From: Candidatus Moraniibacteriota bacterium
GTDB taxonomy: Bacteria > Patescibacteriota > Minisyncoccia > Moranbacterales > UBA11712
Length of the DNA: 13,596 bases
Reading direction: 5' to 3'
Assembly: GCA_003157295.1 (NCBI GenBank)
Contig: PMJF01000009.1
Span: 2,475 to 16,070 of the forward strand
Below, in pieces: positions 7,370 to 12,835 of this stretch (position 1 is the stretch's first letter; each line of letters starts with the position of its first letter). The translations under genes were made by a program, and so were the position numbers. Under the pieces are notes generated by a model, which saw only the letters and a program-made list of their open reading frames with translations, made no database searches and had not been told where the DNA came from.

Positions 7370-7733
7370 GCGGGATTTATGGGTTCTACCTTCCGACACT
7401 CACCCCGGTTGGAAGGCATTAGACCCAGGGGAAATCCTGCGAGGAGAGCTCATTTATCGAGTTCAAAAAAACTATTCCTAGCTGTCTTCTCAAGGGGAGC
7501 GGAGGAGACATGATCACTGGAATAGAAAAAGAACTTACGTCTTCCCGTGACGAAACCGATAAATGAGTCTCGAACCATCCTGATTTGACCGCTGAAGCAG
7601 TTAGCTTGGCGGTGAGCATCGCCTTCATTTTACTGAAGGAGCCTCATGCGCGGATTGACCATCCGCACGTCAAAAGGGTGGCAACACCGAGGGGGTAGTG
7701 GCTCATTGGCCGGGACACTACCCCCTTTTTTTT
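7370..7733 (+). ncRNA. Structured non-coding RNA of unknown class
   Basis: This stretch lacks a convincing plus-strand gene but is packed with complementary helices. P1 is 7370-7378/7432-7440 (9 bp), enclosing 7389-7394/7411-7416 (CCTTCC/GGAAGG). P2 is 7444-7459/7557-7571 (15 bp with one bulged G), enclosing 7472-7478/7519-7525, 7483-7491/7502-7510 and a small hairpin 7538-7541/7549-7552. Then come hairpins at 7588-7613, 7622-7639 and 7650-7666, a GGTG-GCAA-CACC hairpin with a GNRA loop (7677-7688), and a terminator. The helices nest without conflict. The transcript may begin near 7298, giving about 435 nt, or near 7370. I see none of the conserved cores of RNase P RNA, tmRNA, SRP RNA or 6S RNA. 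It could be a free RNA or an attenuating leader, but its own terminator and the 478-nt gap to the next plus-strand gene favour a free RNA. Confidence 0.65.
7691..7733 (+). terminator. Strong terminator of the structured RNA
   Basis: A perfect 10-bp stem (GGGGGTAGTG 7691-7700 with CACTACCCCC 7716-7725) has a 15-nt loop and is followed by eight Ts (7726-7733). It is the strongest terminator in the window. Confidence 0.92.
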
Positions 7734-7746
7734 CTTGATAAAATAG
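7733..7746. repeat. 14-bp direct repeat, left copy
   Basis: TCTTGATAAAATAG here is identical to 8111-8124. The two copies bracket the small minus-strand gene unit. The right copy forms the -35 region of the dipeptidase promoter. The left copy follows directly on the RNA terminator. Confidence 0.6.
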
Positions 7747-7766
7747 GACGCCCCTGAAAGGCGCCC
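7738..7766 (-). terminator. Terminator of the small minus-strand gene
   Basis: Read on the minus strand, GGGCGCC and GGCGTCC pair over 7 bp with one G-T wobble, followed by TATTTTAT. On the plus strand the same position is an A/C mismatch. The structure is therefore better as a minus-strand RNA, fitting the gene at 7842-7997. Confidence 0.65.
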
Positions 7767-7841
7767 TTTACGTCGAATTCAATTCAGCCGGAATTGTGTT
7801 ACGCTATCTCGTTGTAGCGTTTTTGCGCGGCTCCAAAGAGC

Positions 7842-7997
7842 TTAGCTTTTGGCAGTGCAGCCATTGCATATTCGGCTGCCGCCATTTTTCTGCTTCTTGC
7901 ACGCGGGGCTGCCAAACTGCTGGCCGCATCTGGGCTGACCCTTAGCTCTGCCCTGTTGTGGTCCACGTGGCTGATCAATTTGCCGTTTCTTGCCCAT
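7842..7997 (-). CDS. Small four-cysteine basic protein, 51 residues
   Basis: The frame reads from ATG 7997-7995 to TAA 7844-7842. It is preceded five bases upstream by GGGAGGG, a strong SD. The protein is hydrophilic, rich in Gln, Gly, Lys and Arg, with no membrane helix. Four cysteines are arranged C24-X8-C33-X10-C44-X2-C47 (RCGQQ..., PACKK, RICNGC), which could bind one zinc ion. The basic N-terminus could contact nucleic acid. Both points are inference, and I recognise no family. The unit is complete: a promoter with perfect TTGACA, a leader of about 50 nt, SD, gene and terminator. This arrangement suggests a well-expressed single-gene transcript. A longer frame on the same strand (8029-7799) is in another register and has no SD. 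It converges on the structured RNA. Confidence 0.75.
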   Translation of the reverse strand: MGKKRQIDQPRGPQQGRAKGQPRCGQQFGSPACKKQKNGGSRICNGCTAKS

Positions 7998-8002
7998 ATG
8001 AT

Positions 8003-8009
8003 CCCTCCC
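8003..8009 (-). promoter_or_regulatory. Shine-Dalgarno site of the small gene
   Basis: GGGAGGG on the minus strand lies five bases before ATG 7997. It selects this frame over the overlapping longer frame. Confidence 0.75.
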
Positions 8010-8053
8010 GTCCAAAGGTTAATAATCAATAAGGGTAAGTAAAGATTATTATA

Positions 8054-8082
8054 ATTAAAGGAGCTAATCGCCGAAGTGTCAA
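8054..8082 (-). promoter_or_regulatory. Promoter of the small minus-strand gene
   Basis: On the minus strand there is a perfect -35 TTGACA (8082-8077), a 17-nt spacer and -10 TTTAAT (8059-8054). The predicted start is near 8047, about 50 nt before the ATG. It is the only perfect -35 box I found in the window. Confidence 0.7.
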
Positions 8083-8110
8083 TAAATGACCGGATATAAA
8101 ATTTGATTTA

Positions 8111-8124
8111 TCTTGATAAAATAG
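8111..8124. repeat. 14-bp direct repeat, right copy
   Basis: This copy is identical to 7733-7746 (TCTTGATAAAATAG), 378 bp away, with the small-gene unit between them. It may be the footprint of an insertion or a duplicated promoter fragment. Confidence 0.6.
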
Positions 8125-8141
8125 CCATTTTGGGATAGGAT
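8113..8141 (+). promoter_or_regulatory. Promoter of the dipeptidase gene
   Basis: TTGATA (8113-8118), a 17-nt spacer and TAGGAT (8136-8141) put the start near 8148, giving a leader of about 63 nt that contains a hairpin. It shares TTGATA and the TTTT.GGATAG.ATAG.G stretch with the RNA promoter at 7263-7291. Confidence 0.65.
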
Positions 8142-8174
8142 AGGGGCGAGTTTAGACTAAGATATCCATTCTTT

Positions 8175-8194
8175 CTCCCGGATTTCGGCGGGAG
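8175..8194 (+). repeat. Leader hairpin of the dipeptidase gene
   Basis: CTCCCG (8175-8180) pairs with CGGGAG (8189-8194). The loop contains the core GGATTTCGGCG (8180-8190), which recurs exactly at 8919-8929 after the gene. In the leader it lies 16 nt before the ATG and could hinder or tune ribosome access. Confidence 0.55.
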
Positions 8195-8210
8195 GCCAGA
8201 TAAGACATTT

Positions 8211-8891
8211 ATGAAAAATTTTTATAAACTCGACGGCTCTGAAGTGCAAAAAATACCGATTCAAGAATGTGGCGAAGAGATGGCAGATATTTTAAGAGAA
8301 AACGCAAGCATTGTTGTGGCAACGGAAAAAGATTATTCGCAAATTATCTCCTTTCCTTTCAGCTCTTTTTTGCGAAAGTCTGTGATCGATAAATTATCCC
8401 GGGCCCAGAAGCGTCTTCCTGAGGGAATTAAATTCAAAATTCTTGAAGGTTATCGTTCCATCGCGGTTCAGAAAATGTTATTTGAAGAGCGCAAAGAACG
8501 TTTAGCCAAGAAACATCCCGATTGGAATGAAAAACGATTGAATCAAGAGACAGCTTTATTCATTGCACCATGGAATAATACCCCGCCTCATTCAACAGGT
8601 GGCGCTTTTGACTTGACTTTGGAAACAGATCGCGGGGAAGAACTCGATATGGGAACAGATCTTGGCAAAGTATATGATGATATATTCGATGATACTTGTT
8701 TTACGGATGCGGCAGTCTTGCAGAAAGCTCGAAAGAATCGTCAAATGTTAATATCCGTCTTAGCAAAGGAAGGATTTGTAAACTATCCTGCTGAATGGTG
8801 GCATTGGTCTTACGGAGACAGATACTGGGCTTTGTTGAGTAAAAGATCCCACGCAATTTATGGAAGCGCAATAGTGCCAACAAAAGAATAG
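8211..8891 (+). CDS. D-alanyl-D-alanine dipeptidase (VanX/DdpX type, peptidase M15D)
   Basis: This zinc enzyme hydrolyses D-Ala-D-Ala. In other bacteria it serves vancomycin resistance (VanX) or D-Ala recycling (DdpX). The 226 residues carry all key sites. 'EGYRS' gives Arg82, the transition-state arginine. 'HSTGGAFDLTL' gives zinc ligands His127 and Asp134. 'EWWHW' gives catalytic Glu195 and zinc ligand His198. There is no signal peptide or membrane helix, so a cytoplasmic enzyme is likely, as for VanX. No vanH, vanA or two-component genes are visible, so resistance cannot be inferred. Nutrient use of D-Ala-D-Ala or peptidoglycan turnover is equally possible. The gene has its own promoter and terminator and is flanked by two related hairpins. 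No good SD precedes the ATG. Confidence 0.92.
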   Translation: MKNFYKLDGSEVQKIPIQECGEEMADILRENASIVVATEKDYSQIISFPFSSFLRKSVIDKLSRAQKRLPEGIKFKILEGYRSIAVQKMLFEERKERLAKKHPDWNEKRLNQETALFIAPWNNTPPHSTGGAFDLTLETDRGEELDMGTDLGKVYDDIFDDTCFTDAAVLQKARKNRQMLISVLAKEGFVNYPAEWWHWSYGDRYWALLSKRSHAIYGSAIVPTKE

Positions 8892-8910
8892 CTGCGTAAA
8901 AAATCATTCT

Positions 8911-8935
8911 TCCCCCGCGGATTTCGGCGTGGGAG
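8911..8935 (+). repeat. Hairpin after the dipeptidase gene, related to the leader hairpin
   Basis: TCCC (8911-8914) pairs with GGGA (8931-8934) and CGC (8916-8918) with GCG (8927-8929), with one C/T mismatch. The core GGATTTCGGCG is identical to that at 8180-8190, and both copies follow CATTCTT. Confidence 0.55.
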
Positions 8936-8941
8936 AAATAT

Positions 8942-8970
8942 AAAAATACTTACTTCGGTGAGTATTTTTT
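8942..8970. terminator. Bidirectional terminator between convergent genes
   Basis: A long stem (AAAAATACTTAC with GTGAGTATTTTT) closes on a TTCG tetraloop and ends in a T-run on the plus strand. A T-run also follows on the minus strand. It separates the dipeptidase gene (plus) from the TMTC-like gene (minus). Confidence 0.88.
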
Positions 8971-8999
8971 GTTGGAAGCAAAAAACGAAGAGGAGATTG

Positions 9000-10742
9000 C
9001 TAATTGCCTTGCGCTTTTGCTTCGATCACTTTCAGATTATTCTGAAGCTGTGGGTTTTGCGGATCAATTTCGAGGGCTTTTTTCATATTTTCCAGCGCTT
9101 TTTGGAAATCTCCCGCATTAAAATAAATTTGTGCCAAGTTTTGATAGGACTGCCAGAGCTTCGGATTGATGCTCAAAGCCTTTTGGTAATTCTCGATGGC
9201 TGCGTCACTTTGATTCATTTGCTCGTAGGTGTTGGCGAGATTATGGTAGGCATCCGCATAATTTGGATTGATCTCGATGGCTGTTTTGAATTCTTCCACG
9301 GCTTTTGGCAGATCTCCCTGCCGAGAATAAACGTCTCCCAAATTATTGTGGATCTGTTGGCCGGAAGGGGCGACTTGGGCGGTGGCGATCCAGAGGGTGT
9401 CCTCGCTTTTCCAGTCTTTGTTGCGAAAGATCGTCCGGATGGATAAAGAGGCGATGATCACTGTCAGAAGGAAATACCCGATCATTTTGGCGTTCTCGTT
9501 CAATTTGAGAATTCTGTCGAACAGCATCGCCACAACGACAATGATCCCCAATGTCCCGAGATAGACATATCTCTCCGCCACGATCCAGGAAATTTTGAAA
9601 GGGGTTAGAGTGGGGAGAAGCGTGACGATGAAGAAAACCAGCCAGAAAAAAACATTCTTGTTTCTGAAATAACTCCAAATGACCGTGCCCAAGAAAAAAA
9701 GAGAGATCAAAAGAAGAACGATGTATTGGGCTTGGGAAAAAGCCATCTCGGTTTGATAAAGCGTGAGCGCGGCCGGCCAGAAGATCAGTTTCAGGTATGA
9801 TCCGACGGCCACCGGGATCTGAACCAACGGATTATACATCCCGCCTCCCGCTTGGTATGACTGCGACTCGACAGCGGAGACCCGATATCCGATCTTAAAC
9901 GCATATATTATTAAAAGAAAAACACTTATTGAAAAAAAGGGCAATATTTTTTTCCAATTATATTTGAGGCTGCTGAAAGACAGCTCATAAAGCGCGAAAA
10001 CCAAAAAAAGCGCCATTGCTTTTTCTGAAGAAAGAATGGCCAGAAGGAAAAAAAAGACCGAATAGCGGAAATATTTCTTGTTGCTATCGGAAAAAAGATA
10101 GAATAGAAACGAGAGCAGAAAGAAAAAGGCGTACATTGAATACAGGCCTCCGGAGATCCAGGAAACCGATTCAGTGAGAATGGGATGAACAGCGAAAAGA
10201 GAAGCAGTGATGATAGCCACCCGCTTGTTCATGGATAGAGTGAGCAGCAGATAGATCAGCGCCACGCACCCGAGATGAAAGAAAATATTGATTATCCGAA
10301 AAGTGAAAGGATGGAGACCGCCGATATGAAAGGCAAAAAACTGGAAAAAAGCCGAGAGTGAAAAATGCATAGGACCGCCAAAAACGCTGGAAAAATGCCC
10401 AATATTTTCATTTTTGGCAAAACCGGCGATATCGTCAGACACGAATCCGTTGAAAAAAGAATTGGCATAAGAAACGAAAACCAGGAGAGCCAGATATGCC
10501 AGAATGAGGCGATTTTCACGCACAAAATGCAAAAAACTGAAAGAGGCGGTCGTTTGATCGGTAGTTGACCTGGCTGCATGCTGATTTTTCATGAATTTAT
10601 CGTACTTTTCCCGCGACCATTTTTTCTTGAGATAATCCAAAACATCGTTTTCGGGAAGCCCCAGATCGCCGGCGATCTTTGAGACCGAATAATGCCGAAG
10701 ATTCCTTTTTATATAATTTTTCTGGGAGTTGTCGAGGCCCAT
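9000..10742 (-). CDS. TMTC-like polytopic membrane protein with TPRs and N-terminal HTH-like segment
   Basis: 580 residues. Residues ~8-42 ('YIKRNLRHYSVSKIAGDLGLPENDVLDYLKKKW') look like a helix-turn-helix. Residues ~75-440 hold about ten membrane helices. The first outside loop has Asp103-Asp104 (GFVSDDIAGF), the position of the acidic pair in GT-C glycosyltransferases. 'FAVHPILTESVSWISG' (183-198) matches the HP..TE.V.W..G motif of TMTC/DUF1736 proteins, which in eukaryotes are O-mannosyltransferases. Residues ~460-575 form three or more tetratricopeptide repeats (DAYHNLANTYEQMNQSDAAIENYQKAL and two like it). I infer a glycosyltransferase using a polyprenyl-phosphate sugar, or a related envelope protein. 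Donor and target are unknown. It has its own promoter and lies opposite the flanking glycan genes. Confidence 0.85.
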   Translation of the reverse strand: MGLDNSQKNYIKRNLRHYSVSKIAGDLGLPENDVLDYLKKKWSREKYDKFMKNQHAARSTTDQTTASFSFLHFVRENRLILAYLALLVFVSYANSFFNGFVSDDIAGFAKNENIGHFSSVFGGPMHFSLSAFFQFFAFHIGGLHPFTFRIINIFFHLGCVALIYLLLTLSMNKRVAIITASLFAVHPILTESVSWISGGLYSMYAFFFLLSFLFYLFSDSNKKYFRYSVFFFLLAILSSEKAMALFLVFALYELSFSSLKYNWKKILPFFSISVFLLIIYAFKIGYRVSAVESQSYQAGGGMYNPLVQIPVAVGSYLKLIFWPAALTLYQTEMAFSQAQYIVLLLISLFFLGTVIWSYFRNKNVFFWLVFFIVTLLPTLTPFKISWIVAERYVYLGTLGIIVVVAMLFDRILKLNENAKMIGYFLLTVIIASLSIRTIFRNKDWKSEDTLWIATAQVAPSGQQIHNNLGDVYSRQGDLPKAVEEFKTAIEINPNYADAYHNLANTYEQMNQSDAAIENYQKALSINPKLWQSYQNLAQIYFNAGDFQKALENMKKALEIDPQNPQLQNNLKVIEAKAQGN

Positions 10743-10765
10743 GGATTTCTTTTAAATATGCAGTT

Positions 10766-10794
10766 ATTATATTATACTGGCAATAGAAAAACAA
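10766..10794 (-). promoter_or_regulatory. Promoter of the TMTC-like gene
   Basis: On the minus strand TTGTTT (10794-10789), a 17-nt spacer and TATAAT (10771-10766) predict a start near 10759 and a leader of only about 17 nt. A second overlapping TATAAT lies at 10776-10771. Confidence 0.6.
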
Positions 10795-10816
10795 TCTCCG
10801 AAAAAGCCCATATTTT

Positions 10817-10837
10817 CAGGGCAGTGGCCCTGTTTTT
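10817..10837 (+). terminator. Terminator-like hairpin in the divergent intergenic region
   Basis: CAGGGC/GCCCTG (6 bp) around an AGTG loop is followed by five Ts. It points along the plus strand 28 nt before the ATG at 10866, although no plus-strand gene ends upstream. It may block antisense read-through or act as an attenuator for the glycosyltransferase gene. Confidence 0.45.
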
Positions 10838-10865
10838 AGGGGGAAAATATCTATAAATTAAAAAA

Positions 10866-11672
10866 ATGCTTGTTTCGATCATCATAAACACCAAAAATGA
10901 AGAGAAGGATATCGGGAATTGCCTGGAAGCGATCAAGGAGCAGTCCTATCCGCATGACCAAATTGAAGTGATCGTCGTGGACAACAATTCGACCGATAAA
11001 ACCCGAGAAATTGCTGGAAAATATACGGACAAAGTTTTCACGCGGGGACCGGAAAGGTCGGCCCAGAAAAATTTTGGAGCGGAAAAAGCGAAAGGTGAAT
11101 ATTTTATCCATTTGGACGCGGATATGGTTTTGAGCGAAAATGTTGCTGAAGAATGCATGGAAAAAGTTTCTAAGGATAAAAATATCATCGCCCTCTATAT
11201 TCCCGAAATTGTGGCGGGGAAAAGTTTTTTCTCAAAAGTTCGGAGGTTCGAAAGGGGATTTTATGACGGGACGGCAATTGACGCTGTTCGCTTTATCAAA
11301 AAAGAAATTTTTTTGGAAGCGGGCGGATTTGATGAAAAAATGTACGCGGGTGAGGATTGGGATCTCAATAAGAGATTGAAGACGCTAGGAAAATTCGATA
11401 TTATAGAAAGTCCTCTTTATCACAACGAGTCGGAATTCCGCCTCGCAAAATACCTCAATAAAAAAGGATATTATTCGAAGAACTTGAATGTCTACGTCGA
11501 TAAGTGGGGAAAAGACGATTCGGACGTCAAAAAACAATTCGGATTCTACTATCGATTTCTTGGAGTATTTATCGAGAAGGGAAAATGGGAAAGACTCATC
11601 CGGCATCCGATCCTGGCGGCGGGAATGTATTTTCTGAGGCTAATGGTCGGTTTTAAATATTTGATGCGATAA
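10866..11672 (+). CDS. Family 2 glycosyltransferase
   Basis: 268 residues of a GT-A fold enzyme. The N-terminal strand and nucleotide-binding region read 'VSIIINTKNEEKDIGNCLEAIKEQSY' and 'EVIVVDNNSTDKT'. The DXD motif is Asp84-Ala-Asp86 (HLDADM), preceded by the acceptor-loop-like 'RGPERSAQKNFGAEKAKGEYF'. The catalytic-base ED pair is Glu163-Asp164 (YAGEDWDLNKRL). No clear membrane helix is seen apart from a weak hydrophobic C-terminus (ILAAGMYFLRLMVGF), so it is likely a soluble or membrane-associated cytoplasmic enzyme. It starts the plus-strand glycan group that continues past a palindromic element. There is no SD. A TATAAA (10852-10857) sits 8 nt before the ATG. Confidence 0.92.
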   Translation: MLVSIIINTKNEEKDIGNCLEAIKEQSYPHDQIEVIVVDNNSTDKTREIAGKYTDKVFTRGPERSAQKNFGAEKAKGEYFIHLDADMVLSENVAEECMEKVSKDKNIIALYIPEIVAGKSFFSKVRRFERGFYDGTAIDAVRFIKKEIFLEAGGFDEKMYAGEDWDLNKRLKTLGKFDIIESPLYHNESEFRLAKYLNKKGYYSKNLNVYVDKWGKDDSDVKKQFGFYYRFLGVFIEKGKWERLIRHPILAAGMYFLRLMVGFKYLMR

Positions 11673-11688
11673 ATCATAATTTTCCGCT

Positions 11689-11790
11689 TGTCATTCCTGT
11701 CCCTGTTTTCACGAGGATAAACTCCAGCGGGAATCTAGTTTAAAATAGCAAATCGTGAATTTCTGTATTCCCGCTTTCACGGGGATGACA
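11689..11790. repeat. Intergenic REP/MITE-like palindromic element, copy 2
   Basis: This 102-bp dyad has ends TGTCATTCC and GGGGATGACA. The right hairpin is ATTCCCG/CGGGGAT. It is a diverged relative of 5653-5733. Both share the central '...ATCGT..ATTTCTG.AT.CCCGCTTT' layout and the right end GGGGATGACA, but this copy's left arm is more decayed. It separates the two glycosyltransferase genes. Confidence 0.8.
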
Positions 11791-11806
11791 CAACACTAAC
11801 AATAAT

Positions 11807-12835
11807 ATGTCCAATCTCAATTTCAGCATTCTGATCCCGACCTATAACGGCGCCGAAGTGATCGGTGAAACTTTGCGCAGCATTTTGTCGCAAAGTTTCC
11901 AGCATTTTGAGATCATCATCCAGGATGATGCGTCGGAAGATAATACCGTTAAGGCCATTGAGGCGTTAAACGACTCTCGGATAAAAATATTTAAAAACGA
12001 AAAAAATCTTGGCTATCCCGGAAATCTGGAAAGCCTAAGCAAAAGAGGGATCGGAGATATTATTTATCTTATGGGGCAGGACGATATCCTGGGAGAGGGG
12101 GCTCTCGAGGAAACGCACAAAGCCTTTGAAATGTCCGATGACATTGGCGCCGTGGCGAGACCCTATTTCTGGTTCGACGAAGAGATCACAAAACCCGTGC
12201 GGGCGACAAGGCAACTCTATCCGGATAAAAATGAAATGGTCACAATGAAGGATGATTTTGAGAGAATAATTCTGACCATCGACGTGGCAGGACAATTGTC
12301 GGGTCTTGCTATGAGAAGAAAATATCTTGATACTCCTTTCCATAAAGATATTTTTCCTTGCCATGTTTATCCCTTCATTGCTATTCTCAAAAAGCACCCG
12401 ATAGTGTTCCTCAAAGACTATAACGTGGCCGTTCGGATCAGAAGCAGCCAATGCCGGAGCGTTTCCTCGATCTATGACAAGTCCCCGATCGAAAGCTGGA
12501 TCGATTTTTTCAACAACGTTTTCCCCGAGCCCGAATTCAAAAAATTCCGAGAATACGCGATCAAAAACTATGTCGCTAAAAATTATGTGGGTCTCGTCCA
12601 GATCAGAAACTATGCGAAATTTCGCCATCTTATGCGGGAAATATGGAAACTTCTGAAATACCGCCCGGAAAATATTTTCAGTCCGCCATTTTGGTTTTTT
12701 AGCCTTGGCTGTCTCGTCACCCCGTCTCTTCTTCTTATTCCGTTGGTGGATTGGTATAAAAGCAATATTAATTCAAAAAAAATCAGATATATAAACTTCA
12801 GATATAATTTGAATTATGAAAAAACTGATCGATAA
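11807..12835 (+). CDS. Family 2 glycosyltransferase
   Basis: 342 residues. The GT-A start 'FSILIPTYNGAEVIGETLRSILSQSFQHFEIIIQDDASEDNT' is textbook for the family. The metal-binding position is Gln91-Asp92-Asp93 (LMGQDDIL), a common variant of DXD. A hydrophobic stretch near residues 300-320 (FFSLGCLVTPSLLLIPLVDWY) may anchor it to the membrane. The ATG lies 16 nt after the palindromic element. The last 20 bases overlap the start of the methyltransferase gene in another frame, so the two are probably translated from one message. Donor sugar unknown. Confidence 0.92.
   Translation: MSNLNFSILIPTYNGAEVIGETLRSILSQSFQHFEIIIQDDASEDNTVKAIEALNDSRIKIFKNEKNLGYPGNLESLSKRGIGDIIYLMGQDDILGEGALEETHKAFEMSDDIGAVARPYFWFDEEITKPVRATRQLYPDKNEMVTMKDDFERIILTIDVAGQLSGLAMRRKYLDTPFHKDIFPCHVYPFIAILKKHPIVFLKDYNVAVRIRSSQCRSVSSIYDKSPIESWIDFFNNVFPEPEFKKFREYAIKNYVAKNYVGLVQIRNYAKFRHLMREIWKLLKYRPENIFSPPFWFFSLGCLVTPSLLLIPLVDWYKSNINSKKIRYINFRYNLNYEKTDR

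Noticed and set aside
7419..7628. Minus-strand frame across the structured RNA
   Set aside because: It has no ribosome site and lies over the paired helices. It is a chance open frame.
7671..7733. T-box riboswitch (GGGTGG...ACCG followed by a terminator)
   Set aside because: The motif is a local hairpin, GGTG-GCAA-CACC, with a GNRA loop. The terminator's 5' arm begins after it, so it cannot serve as the T-box antiterminator. No Stem I motifs or downstream tRNA synthetase are visible.
7370..7733. RNase P RNA or tmRNA, because of the length
   Set aside because: I found neither the GAGGAAAGTCC-type core of RNase P RNA nor a tRNA-like T-arm and CCA end of tmRNA.
7799..8029. Longer minus-strand frame of 76 residues
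   Set aside because: It has no SD, overlaps the SD-led 51-residue frame in another register and extends past that gene's stop. The short frame has better start signals and a Cys pattern.
8211..8891. Vancomycin-resistance cluster
   Set aside because: Only a VanX-type dipeptidase is present. There is no vanH, vanA/B ligase or vanRS nearby.
8958..9446. Plus-strand 162-residue frame
   Set aside because: It is antisense to the TPR part of the minus-strand gene, whose repeats are unmistakable.
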